Shown here: one piece after another, positions 48,409 through 58,266 of the stretch | How the letters are laid out: the number at the start of each line of letters is the position of its first letter | Numbering within the stretch: position 1 is the stretch's first letter | Assembly (NCBI GenBank): GCA_022264855.1 | Contig: JABYQU010000043.1 | Span: 62,001-126,000, forward strand | DNA from: Lenzites betulinus | Lineage: Eukaryota; Basidiomycota; Agaricomycetes; Polyporales; Polyporaceae | Length of the DNA: 64,000 nt | Direction of reading: 5' to 3' | The notes under the pieces: generated by a model | What the model was told of the DNA's origin: nothing | What the model saw: the letters and a program-made list of their open reading frames with translations, nothing else | The model's database searches: none | Translations under genes and position numbers: made by a program

Positions 48409-48922
48409 GGCACGATCAGGATGCGCCATACGGACAGCAGCAAGGTCGCAGGTGCGCGTGACGTCCGCAGAGGGGCTTGGCGAGTCGCGCCTGCGCCCGC
48501 TCATCTGCAGCAGCTGCTGCTGTCCTGTTCAGCGACCGACCCACGACCATTGACGATACCGCGCGGAGGAGCTATCTTACACTGTAATTCTAAGTCCATC
48601 TCAGTTATGTGTCGTACGTACGTCGGGTGGGATATCCGGAATGTCATCGTCATCGTCTGCGGCTTCTCGCTCTCTTCGGGCTTAACCTTGTCAAGTTGTT
48701 CAGTGAATGTGGGCGTGAGCGTGTAGTCCCAGGTGCCGCAGCAGCGGGAGTGTAATATACGAGAAAACGCAATGTACAGTAGGGCGAAAAAATTCCAGGA
48801 CAACAGGGGACAACATATTACTCGCCCCGTTTCCATCCAGCGTATGTACGCATTCGTCCAGAAGCACATATCTCCTAGTAGCAGCCCGAGGGTATCGACA
48901 TCCAGAGAATTACAGTGCCGGC
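48409..48922. other. Intergenic between converging genes
   Basis: 3' regions of ATG18 and the minus-strand low-complexity gene. No coding feature is supported. Confidence 0.45.
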
Positions 48923-50469
48923 TCACTCGTCGCCCCGGCGGGCGAGGAACACGCCCATGTCGCTCTTCGTGCGCTGAATGCCGCGCAGCCCGACACTCGG
49001 GAACGTTGCCTCCGGAACAGCACCGTCAGGAGCTATGCTCTTTTGCGGAGCATCCGCCCCAAACGTCGGCAGGCCCCCGCCTAGCTGCATCTCCTGCACG
49101 CCAAAGTCGCCGGGGAAGCCCTCAAAGTCGTCCTGCGCCGGTGCAGCCGCAAACGCAGGCTGCTGCGGCGTGTACACGCGCGGTACGAAGGGGGGCTCGG
49201 ACGCAACGGGGGAGACGAGCGACGCGGTCTGCGAGGCGGACGACCCGGAGACGGACACGGAGATGGACTGCGCCTTCGGCCGCGTCGACTTGCGCCGCGG
49301 TTTCTTCCCGCCGCCCGATGCGGAAGCAGCCGCGGGCGAGGGCGGCGCACTGTCCGCGCCAGGCGCGATCGGGGCCAGCGGCGAGCGCGGGATCGGCTGC
49401 TGCTGCTGCTGCTGCGCGAGGAAGTGGTGGTTGTACTGCGCTTGCGGGTGCGGGTGCGGATGGGGGTAGGTCTGCGAGCCCGTGCCCGTCGAGCTCGAGC
49501 GGGTGTCGCTCGTGCCGCTGCGCGCGGGGCGCGGGCGGCGCGTGTACGACTCCGCGCCGAAGTCGGCGCCGTCGCCGTCTGCGTCGGCCTCGGCTGCGAG
49601 CGCGGCGTCGGCGTCGAACGGGTGTGCGAGCTGGCCCTGCGCGAACGGCCCGAAGTCCTGCGAGTCCGAGACGGACATGGAGCCAGAGCCCGAGCCGAGG
49701 CTGGGGGAGAGGGGCCCGCCGAGGTCGTATGCCGGGCCGCTGCCCTGTGTACCGACGCTCCCAGTCAGTTCAGATCATAATGCACAGGCGAGCGACGCAC
49801 CTGGAAGCCCTCGAAGTCCTCGCCGCCGTTCGTCTGCTGCTCCAACGCGCGGGCTATCGCGGCCCGCTTGAGCTCGCGCTTCTCGCGCCGCAGCCTGCGC
49901 CGCTCCGCCTTCGCCCTGCGCTCCTCTGCATCCCGCTCGAGGGCCTCCGCATGTCGCGCCGCGCTCAGCCCCTCGATCGCCGCCACGTCCAGCGGGGCGG
50001 CGTCCGAGTCGAGCGTGTCCGTCGATATCGTGCGCGGGCGTGTGCCGTCGCCGGAGCCGTCCCCGACACGCAGCGGCTCGGCCTCGTCGTCGGACTCGGG
50101 CAGCTGGATAGCGGGCGGGCGCCCGAAGAGGTCGTAACCGAATACGCGGATGTGCTTCGGCGCGCCGTTCCGCCACTTCTTGCTCTTGCTCTTGCCTTTG
50201 CCTCTGCCGCGTCGGCGGTCGCTCCCGATGTTGGAGTGCAGGGAGAGCGCATCGGCGTCGTCGGAGGCGTCCGCGAGCAGCCCCTCGAGCTCGTCGGGGC
50301 GCGCGCGAGGAGGGGGGATGATGCCGTGAGCAATGAGCGCACGTCTGGGGTGCTGCTCTCCATTCCCATCTTCAGAGTCGGAAGGTGCGTCGGGGTGCTT
50401 GAGACAGGGCAGACAGGACGAGAATGCGGCTTGGAATGAGTCTGACCAGGAGAAATGTACGTGGGTCAT
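48923..50469 (-). CDS. Low-complexity protein with cysteine-containing N-terminus, unrecognised
   Basis: Two exons, 49801-50469 and 48923-49744, join in phase to give 496 residues. The N-terminus has SCLPCLK within the first 30 residues, a possible palmitoylation site. Residues of about 60-180 carry acidic and basic patches and a segment APKHIRVFGYDLFGRPPAI. A highly charged helix (ALERDAEERRAKAERRRLRR) follows. The second half is Pro/Gln/Ser-rich with HPHPHPHPQ and a poly-Gln run. Two short DFEGF motifs (EDFEGFQ, DDFEGFPGDF) occur, one near each exon end, and could be endocytic or adaptor-binding motifs. I recognise no family. An ATG at 50502 would add eleven residues. Confidence 0.72.
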
Positions 50470-50502
50470 CGCAGCTTGGGAAGAGTGGACACTGCGGGAC
50501 AT

Positions 50503-51227
50503 TCTTCGTCGGGTACGAATGCAAGACTGCGCAGCTGCGGGTGCGAGGCTGTATTCAGAGGTGGTGAAGCAGACAGCGCGAGTCGTGGGTCATGAAGATC
50601 GTGAGCTGGAGGGAGGAGAGAATGCACGAGGCAGATGAGAGAAAGACGGAACAGGCGGACGCCGGCACGCGCCTGCGCGCACAATCACGCCGTTCGGTAA
50701 CCTCCACCTCCTCCATTGCCAACACCCGCCAACAGATCGTTCCACAGCCTGAATATGTATCAAACATGCGCATGCATGTTGATCTAGTCTACACAATTGT
50801 TTCAAGCTGCATACAAGCTGGGTTTGACACCGCAGTAAGCAGACATTTCTGTGAACATGTGAAAAGATGACATATAGTGAGCGTACATGCTACACACGCT
50901 ACAGTCTGCTACAGTAACACAAGTAAGTACAGCAGCAGAAAGCCTGTATCCAACGTACCGCCCTGGTAGGAGAAACAAGTCGTTCCCAATATGACCTTGA
51001 CATGTGTAGATGTCTCACTTATATGTAGTCTCGCCTCTCGACCCTTGAGTCTCGAGCTAACCCACGTCACAGTGTCGTGAGCGAACAGCCTGAGCCAATT
51101 GGTGTAGGGGTAGAGATACAATGGCCTCATGCGGGAAAGCGATTCAGCATGTCAGTCTACAGAAGATATAATACACACAGGAGACGGGAGAGCACTGAAC
51201 GATAAACAAGTCTTCGAGCTTTTCCCT
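50503..51227. other. Intergenic region, 725 bases
   Basis: Contains the promoter of the minus-strand low-complexity gene on the left and the 3' region of HAP3 on the right. No gene is supported. Confidence 0.45.
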
Positions 51228-51816
51228 TTAGTCGTCTACATGGCTCTCCAGGTTGCGTGAGGCCCCAGGCGTTGCTTGATGCTATATCACACCGCCATTA
51301 GCTCCCCTCCTCCTAGGTGTACTCCTCTGCCGCACTCACCTGCCGGAGCTTCGCCAAATGGATTTTCAACGTCTCCGCGTAGTTCTCAAACCCGAGCGTA
51401 ACCATCGCGTACAGGATGTCCTCGCCGCCAATCGTCTTGCGCTTCTCCATTTGGCACTTCTCCGCCGCCTCGGACGTGATGAAGGAGATGAACTCGGACA
51501 CGCACTCCTGCACGCACTCCTTCGCCTCCTTCGAGATCTTCGCCGTGCCGGGCACGGACGCCTTCATGATTCGCGACACGTTCGCGATCTTTCGGGGGCG
51601 AGGAGGGGGCACCGGCACCGGTCAGCGCGTGCAGGAAGACAGGGTGTGGGGCGCGCGGGGGTGGGGACGTACGGGGAGAAAGCGGTCCTGTTCGCGGTAC
51701 TCGCCGACTTCTTGCTCAGTAATTGGGACAGGCGATGGCGCGTCCTGGACTGGCTGGGGGATAATGCCCGAGCCATCGTCTTGCGGAGCAATGGGCGGAG
51801 GGGCGAACTCAGACAT
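51228..51816 (-). CDS. HAP3: CCAAT-binding factor subunit HAP3/NF-YB
   Basis: Three exons (51673-51816, 51340-51588, 51228-51281) are in phase and give 148 residues. The histone-fold core is complete: [57 protein letters not shown] and [24 protein letters not shown] pairs with NF-YC (HAP5) and binds CCAAT boxes with NF-YA (HAP2). After KLRQ the sequence has a perfect donor, gtgagt. Splicing to the acceptor gatatag gives the tail [17 protein letters not shown] and the stop at 51228-51230. If that intron is retained, the protein ends VSAAEEYT at 51313. I favour the spliced form because the donor, branch-like gctaat and acceptor are all good. Confidence 0.93.
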
Positions 51817-52661
51817 GGCGGTTCAGTGGAGCTGCGGCCGTGGTGAGGGGACGAGGGCGAGCGCGGTCGCGGTCGCACCGGCAGCGAGGTTGGCTCGCAG
51901 CACGACGACTAGAACAGCGCGCAGTTGTCAGAGGCTGGGTCTGTGGAGGTCGCGGTCGTGCAGAACACCGTTGCGCGCGTTCATGCGGACAGTCCTGGGA
52001 GGCTGCACGTGACATTACGCCCACCTCGCAGTCCGAGAATCCCGGAAAAGCCTCGAATCTCCTTGTGCCAGTGCCCGTCGCGTACCGGCGAGCAAGAAGG
52101 TAACGCAATGGCTGACACCGTAAGCGCAGTACTACCTGCTGCTAGCTGACACAGACCCGAGGGTAAAGGCCGAACCTCTTACTACTCAAAGTCGCACGAC
52201 TCGGAGCCTGAGTACATCGACGGCAGTCCGGGTACTCCTCGAACGTGATTGGTGAGAGCGCAGATATTGTCCATCTCTTCCTTAATGACTTAAACGCATA
52301 TACGTACAACGAGACGGGATCGGATCCTCAGCACTAGCAAGGAAGCACATCCTATACATTGCAGTGACTCGACCCCGGCGTCATAAAACATAAGCCTTCC
52401 ATCCTCCGGAAATTCCGGGTGACGTGCTCGAGCGCATAGACAGAACCTGTGCCGGTCTCTAGTCTTGAGGATCTGCCGGACATCTCACCAGATCATGTGT
52501 GGGATGCTCCGGGAAACCCGGAAAGAGTCTATTACTATCGTCAACACTATAAATGCTCTCTCTGCTAAGGAGTAACTCAGAACAAGCTCGCCTTGCACGA
52601 GTGCGCTCAACTCCGCATCCACGGTACTCTACATCACTTCTACCGTCACTTACCACGCATC
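51817..52661. promoter_or_regulatory. Divergent promoter region, HAP3 and first cupin gene
   Basis: The right part holds two dyads, CCGGAAATTCCGG at 52406-52418 and CCGGGAAACCCGG at 52509-52521. A TATA-like tataaat lies at 52548-52554, about 110 bases before the cupin start. The left part is GC-rich promoter of HAP3. No gene is seen. Confidence 0.5.
52548..52554 (+). promoter_or_regulatory. TATA box of the first cupin gene
   Basis: The motif tataaat sits 108 bases upstream of the cupin ATG, just after the second dyad. Confidence 0.5.
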
Positions 52662-53240
52662 ATGTCTACGCCACGACCGAGCTACCTCGTGCGGACACCC
52701 GACATACCTTTCGAGTCTCTCCGTCACGTTCTCCACCCCGCCAACAACAGCAACCACCGCTACACCGCTTCGCTCGGGGACAGCACAGGCCTCACCAAGC
52801 TCGGCGTGCACTTCTGCCGCCTCCCCCCGGCCGCGACGAGTTCGACACTGCACTATCACACTGTGGACGACGAGTGGTACTACATCATCGACGCCGGTGG
52901 TGACGACTCAGACGCGGTCATCCTTCTCTGGGAGCCCAGCGGCGGCGATAAGGACGTAGAAGCGGCGGCGCGGGTGCCGCGGGAAGAGAAGATCAAAGCG
53001 GGCGACTTCTACGGCTTCAAGGGAGGCGCACAGGGCGCGCACGCGCACGCGCTGCGTGCCGGGACGAAGGAGGTCGTATATCTGGTTGGGGGGACGCGCG
53101 TGCCCATGGACCACTCTGTCTACCCGCTGCAGGGAATGAGGATCGTGACGGATAGGTCGCAGGGCGAACTCCAGGCGTGGTCGGTCGAAGAGAAGAACCT
53201 GACCCCCGTCAACATAAAGCCTCCCACCACTCTAGATTAG
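52662..53240 (+). CDS. Cupin-fold protein, copy 1 of a tandem pair
   Basis: A single intronless frame of 192 residues starts at MSTPRPSYL. The cupin motif 1 is LHYHTVDDEWYYIIDAGG, which fits the pattern His-x-His-x4-Glu-x6-Gly. Motif 2 covers GDFYGFKGGAQGAHAH, with a Gly-rich turn and the final histidine. Metal binding is therefore likely. The protein has no signal peptide. It resembles the next gene over its whole length, for example SLGDSTGLTKLGVHF and VVYLVGGTRVPMD. Small cupins of this kind may be dioxygenases, isomerases or binding proteins. The substrate cannot be told. The absence of introns is unusual for this locus. Confidence 0.82.
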   Translation: MSTPRPSYLVRTPDIPFESLRHVLHPANNSNHRYTASLGDSTGLTKLGVHFCRLPPAATSSTLHYHTVDDEWYYIIDAGGDDSDAVILLWEPSGGDKDVEAAARVPREEKIKAGDFYGFKGGAQGAHAHALRAGTKEVVYLVGGTRVPMDHSVYPLQGMRIVTDRSQGELQAWSVEEKNLTPVNIKPPTTLD

Positions 53241-53719
53241 TGAACGCGACATGTCGGTAAGCATCAACGGATCTCATGCGCATCGACACGTTGTGACTGT
53301 TTTGGTTTGGAAGGAGATGCACTTACGTCGAAGAAGACACGCGCAGTGCGGCATTGCCGCAAGATCCCATTTGGTCTCCGGGGAGTGTAAAACTACTTAG
53401 GCTAGGACCGTGTTATATGCCATGTCCTCATGGATCTGCATCTGTAAGCGTACCTGCGAGTGGAAAGGGGGTGTCGATAACGATTATTGATGGTCATGGG
53501 GTAAGACCTGGATGCAGCCTAGCCCAATATACTGATTTTTAGCTGCAACAATCATGACTCGCATCCGCAGGCCCTCCCACACAGTCCCTATAGGGCGAGC
53601 GTGAGAAGGACCTGTATGACGCAGGACAACACGGGCGCACCATAAAATGCGCGCCATTTACGAAGGCCAGTTCACGTCCCTAAGGTCATCCATACCTACA
53701 TCCCTCACTCACCATCACC
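53241..53719. other. Spacer between the tandem cupin genes
   Basis: 480 bases that should contain the 3' UTR of copy 1 and the promoter of copy 2. A cataaaatg motif lies near 53641. The upstream dyads of copy 1 are not repeated here. Confidence 0.45.
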
Positions 53720-54310
53720 ATGTCCGCCCCGAGCTCCAAGTACCTCATACACACGCCCGAGCTAGGCCAGGACGCGCTCCGCTACCAGGAACATCCGATG
53801 GACAGCAAGATCCACCACTACAGCATCTCCCTAGGGGACAGCACCGGCCTCACGAAACTCGGCGTCCACTTCTACCGCCTGCCCCCGGGCGCAACGAGCA
53901 CCATGCTGCACTACCACACCATGGACGACGAGTACTACTACATCGTCGACGCCGGCGGCGATGACGCCGTGCTCGTCACCTGGGAGGCGTCCGAGGAGGC
54001 CGTAGCCGCGGACAAGAGCGGGGGGCTCAACGCGGCTGGCGTTACGCGGGAGGAGCCGATAAAGACGGGGGACTTCCTGGGCTTCAAGGCTGGGACGAAG
54101 GGCGTGCACGCCCATGCGCTCAGGGCGGGCTCGAAGGAGGTGGTGTACATCGTGGGCGGTAACAGGTCGCCGTTGGACCTCGTCGTGTATCCGTCGATCG
54201 GGAAGAGCCTCTTGGTGGATTGGTCGGAGAAGACCAGGGAGAATTCGTGGGTGGTTGATACCAAGGAGTTGGAGAAAGTAGATATCCCTGCGCCGGCGGC
54301 TTTACCGTAA
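53720..54310 (+). CDS. Cupin-fold protein, copy 2 of a tandem pair
   Basis: An intronless 196-residue frame starts at MSAPSSKYLIHTPELG. It is a diverged duplicate of the preceding gene: motif 1 is LHYHTMDDEYYYIVDAGG and motif 2 is GDFLGFKAGTKGVHAHALRA. Both histidines, the glutamate and the motif 2 histidine are kept, so both copies probably bind metal. A six-residue acidic insertion after the strand VLVTWEAS and a longer C-terminus distinguish it. Same orientation and 479-bp spacing point to tandem duplication. Confidence 0.82.
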   Translation: MSAPSSKYLIHTPELGQDALRYQEHPMDSKIHHYSISLGDSTGLTKLGVHFYRLPPGATSTMLHYHTMDDEYYYIVDAGGDDAVLVTWEASEEAVAADKSGGLNAAGVTREEPIKTGDFLGFKAGTKGVHAHALRAGSKEVVYIVGGNRSPLDLVVYPSIGKSLLVDWSEKTRENSWVVDTKELEKVDIPAPAALP

Positions 54311-54407
54311 GGGCGAGGGTAACATCCATATACGAGGCAGTGAAGATCACCCAAAATTTCCAATTGAAACGATTTTGTACATCTGTAGCTTCATTAGCAA
54401 GGCCATA

Positions 54408-54641
54408 CTGTACTGATCAGACCTTAGCGGGGCCGGTTGTGACCTGTGACAGGTTGCATACGATCCGGGCGAGCGGGGAAGCGCGCAAAACTACCATATA
54501 CGGTCTTTTGGCGCCCATTTCAGAGCCTAAATCGGGCGCTTAGGGGCTAAAAACCCCAAGTGACCAGTGACCGGTCAAAACATAGCGGGGCGGGGACCCC
54601 CTTGTGACGTGTGACGCCCCGCTAGGGTCTGATCAGTACAG
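54408..54641 (+). mobile_element. TA-flanked MITE, 234 bp (Tc1/mariner-like)
   Basis: Terminal inverted repeats start CTGTACTGATCAGACC and extend for 25 bases with a single mismatch (position 17, T against C). They are flanked by TA at 54406-54407 and 54642-54643. A TA target is typical of Tc1/mariner elements. The element has no coding capacity. The interior is GTGAC-rich, with gtgacctgtgac near the left end, agtgaccagtgaccggtc in the middle and gtgacgtgtgac near the right end. Confidence 0.75.
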
Positions 54642-54951
54642 TATTCTTTGCATCCAACACCCAACACCCGACGCTGTCGAAGCAGAGTTCAAATTTCGAT
54701 TGTCCTAGCTAGCAGACCAGATACTTGTGAAGGAAGCATTTTCTGGCGTTGAATCTGCGCAATATCAAGCGAAGAGTAGTAGACAGTCGCACACAGTAGC
54801 TTCAGGCTTGCCCTCGGGCGAAGGCGAAAGGAGGGGAGAAAAAGCCTGATGGCGTTCGGTAGCTCGTGACCAGGTGTGACTGTCTGTAACGCGACGCGCT
54901 CTCGACGCGTCCCCGACGCGTCAACCGGGTCACGCTTTCCCCACCACCACC

Positions 54952-55926
54952 ATGAGTGCCCCTGCGCGCCCACCACCAACCGTACCCTCCGTCCTCCTCC
55001 CTGAGTTGCTCGGCTTCATACCACAATTCCTACTCGATGACATTATCAACATAGCCAATGACGAGGCGAAGCAGATCGTTGACGCGATGGAGCAGTTCCT
55101 CCAGCGCTGGGCCGACGCGCGCGCCGAGAAGGCAGCAGAGTGGGACCCGACGCAGGAGATAGAACAAGGGCTGGTGTCGTTCCAGACCCTCCTCGAGTCG
55201 CATGTCGACATCGCGTTCGACTTCTTCGAGGCGTGGTCGATGCGAAACATCTTTGCCATCGACGCGAACCTTCCCATCGTCGCACCGCACCAGGCGGGTC
55301 TTGATCTGGAGCAACCTCCCGAAAAGGAGCAGGAGCTTCTCGCTGAGATTGACGAACTACGGAGAAAGGTGCACGCGGTATGTTGTGCCCGGCGTGTCCT
55401 GCTCACTGCGGCTGGCTGAACCCGTGTGTATTAGCAACGCAAGCTGAAACGATTATACACCCGCGCGGTCCACAGGTCCGGGCGAGACTTGGAACATGCT
55501 CGCGCGCGTCTTGAACGCCTCTCCTTTCTCACTGCACCACAAATGCAAGCCCTCCTCTCGCTACCCAACGAGTTCCTCTCTATGTTCGACGCCATAGCGT
55601 CCCTTCCCCCGCTCGACCCGTCATCGGCAGTTCTTGATCCCGGGGCAGCACCCGAGCCCGGCAAACGACCATGGGAAACGAGCAAGACTGGGTATCTCAA
55701 CTGGGCCGTGGAGCAGCTCATGCAGCGCGCGAAAGAGAAAGCCAAGAACGAGCCCGGCGGCAGCGCATTCGGAGAGGGCAGCTCAGCCGTGAGCGCCGCC
55801 GCCGCCGCGGCGTACGACGTAGGCAGCGCTCAGGACGTGAAGGCTCTTCTAGAGCAGATAGGTGGCGAGCGCTCGCTGCCGGACAGTAGTAGTAGAGATG
55901 AAGCTGAACGGATGGATACCAACTGA
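54952..55926 (+). CDS. MIS12: Kinetochore protein Mis12/Mtw1
   Basis: Exons 54952-55377 and 55435-55926 join in phase to give 305 residues. The N-terminal helix-rich block LLPELLGFIPQFLLDDIINI and ANDEAKQIVDAMEQFLQRWA is the hallmark of the Mis12 family (head I). A coiled-coil region (EKEQELLAEIDELRRKVHAQ onward) follows. The C-terminal half is predicted helical and ends in a disordered, acidic tail. Mis12 forms the MIND complex with Nnf1, Dsn1 and Nsl1 and links CENP-C to Ndc80 at kinetochores. A serine- and alanine-rich stretch near residues 250-270 is a low-complexity insertion. Confidence 0.88.
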
Positions 55927-58266
55927 GATCGAGCTCGGAGTCATGGACTCACGCAGGAGGCGGATTTATCTTTATGTGTATTCAAGCTATGCGAGTGTGT
56001 TATATAGCTCCCTGTTGTATATCGTAGGGCTACCAGCACTGTTGCAAAACATTTCATCCGGGGTGCGCGGAGGGGTCTCTTTCGGCCAGCATTTTCGAAT
56101 TCTGATACTATGTGACGTTCCTCTAGTCACATCCTACCGGTCAACGGCGCCTATTTGGCACATTTCCCCGAGTATATGCTTGGCGTTGAGGGCCCGCGGC
56201 CCACCTCATCCAGGCGTAACAACTGAACCGCAGGCCGGCATTGATATGATTAGCGGCCATGTCTTGCTTCCTTGTCGGAAGGACAACGCCACAATGGGCA
56301 TCACCAGGATGCATATACAGACGATACTGAAGTTGACCCGAAGAGCTTCCCATCGACTAGCTATTTTAAAGAATAGACTCCAAGGTATGTTTCGAGATAC
56401 GTGGCGGCCTTCAAGCCAGCAGTTGAACTGTTTGCATGGTTGAGTATGGACGAGCTCGAAACAAGGTTCAAACGATCGACGGCTATTTTCCACGTGGCTT
56501 ACCCGATTCGGAAAGCTTACTCTACGCCTTTGTTAGACGCCTGCATCTCTTCAACGATGAACCATTAATGCTGGCACTGGCAGAACGGCGCAGGTGCCAG
56601 CGTCCTTGCTTTCCTCTCGCCCTGTGTCGCGTACGTCTAGGGTGCATTTGTTAACTTCTCTCTGAGATCACTTGACGCGAGTTACAGCCTGTTCTGTACT
56701 GGGGAGAGTTTGATAGTACGCGATCTTTTACATTCGAAGCAAGCACGCATGGTCTTACTAATCATCTTCAGAAATAGGAGTTTTTCATGCAGCACGCGAA
56801 TATAATGCAGCTGTAACAGTATTTGGAACTCCCAAAAGTATACACCCGTGATACCGCTGCGTTCCGGGACATCACGCAACTGCATTCTTCGGTGGATCTG
56901 GCACCACCCTCTGAGGTCTGCGGCGGTCTCTGCTCCCCTCCTTTTTCCTATTACCGCTATCCGCCCCGTCATCCTCCCATAACCGTGACATTCCCTCGTG
57001 CCTGGACCGCGGCCCCGGCAGCTGGGTAGGCACGTTAGGCTACGAACGTCCGAAGTTCTACAGGCACTTCCGCTGCGGGAAGGCCGCTTTAGGCAGCGTG
57101 GCGTTATGGCTGTATGTTCAACTCCAGCGTTAGGAATACGGCAGGCAGATAGTCGGTCCCGCCACACATGGGCGACGTCGATATGCGGCTCTAGGTAGGC
57201 CGATGCGTACGGCTATGGCTGATGGTTGGCTCTCAGGTCTTCCGAAGGTACCCGCTCATCCGTGTCCGCGCAGAATGCCGACACAGTTTCTGCAACCCCT
57301 ACACTCTCGTTCCGAGAAAATCGGAACGCTGGACCATTTCCCAATCGGAGCGTTGTACTGCTCACGGGTTCTGCACTCCACTGCGGGTAGCGGTTATTCT
57401 GGTGCGTCACTCTGAGATGTGTATTGCACACGAACTCTGATTCATTCTATGTACAACGGCTTGCAGCGCACCCTGGCGAGCACTCTAAGGCTGCTCACCG
57501 TTCCAATCCACGTTATCTTGGTGCCCGAGCACTCCGCTGGTCTCGATCAAGATGGCTCTGGACGCAACGGTGGGCAAGGCACACCTTGACGCTGACAGCA
57601 GTTTTTTTGCAAATGTCCCGTAGTGGGACGGCCACAAACCAGGAATAAACACACGGTTGGCCGTGCTCCAACCGAAAACCGGCTTATCTTCGACGACTCC
57701 CGCTGTGGGACGCGTGCGAGAGGCGGGGCGGAAGCATCTCACTTCTCGATCGTGATCTAGCCCAGCGGTGAGAGAGCGCGATCGAGGCGAGTGTGTATCC
57801 GAGTCGGGGCTGATCGGCACTGCACACGTCCCAAAGCGTCAGTACCGTCCGTAGCCTCCACGAAATGCAGCACGAACGCCCCACACGGGCCTCCCAAGGG
57901 GTCTGAAGTTGTTGCTTATGGTGCGTATATGTTGTTGTGCTGGAACAAATGCGCTTGGCTAAACACCAGAATCCCGCAGCCTCGGGACAGCGGGTAGTCT
58001 TTAGGCCAGAGACGGCGGAGGCAACGGCTCGCTGAGCAATATCCGCAAGCCGCATCGAACGCCTTTCCTCTCAGTGGAGAAAACAGCGGAAGTCCCAGTA
58101 TGGCCGCCGGTCCAGAACTACTTTCGATCCTGGATCCCGGAAGTCTCCACGACGATATATCTTTGACGTCTAGTTCAGCGATACCCCTCACATTCCTTGA
58201 CACTGAGTCTTCCACCCACATACCACCTTCACTCTTCAACGCTTCCCCCTTGCCGCTTTACACGCA
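55927..58266. other. 2.3 kb intergenic region
   Basis: No gene is supported. Reading frames of up to 161 codons lack any domain. The sequence is of mixed composition and contains several tracts with stops in all frames. The right end, from about 58100, is probably the 5' UTR and promoter of the membrane NRPS-like gene. Confidence 0.4.

Noticed and set aside
56682..57167. 161-codon minus-strand frame
   Set aside because: No recognisable motif and irregular composition; not supported as a gene.
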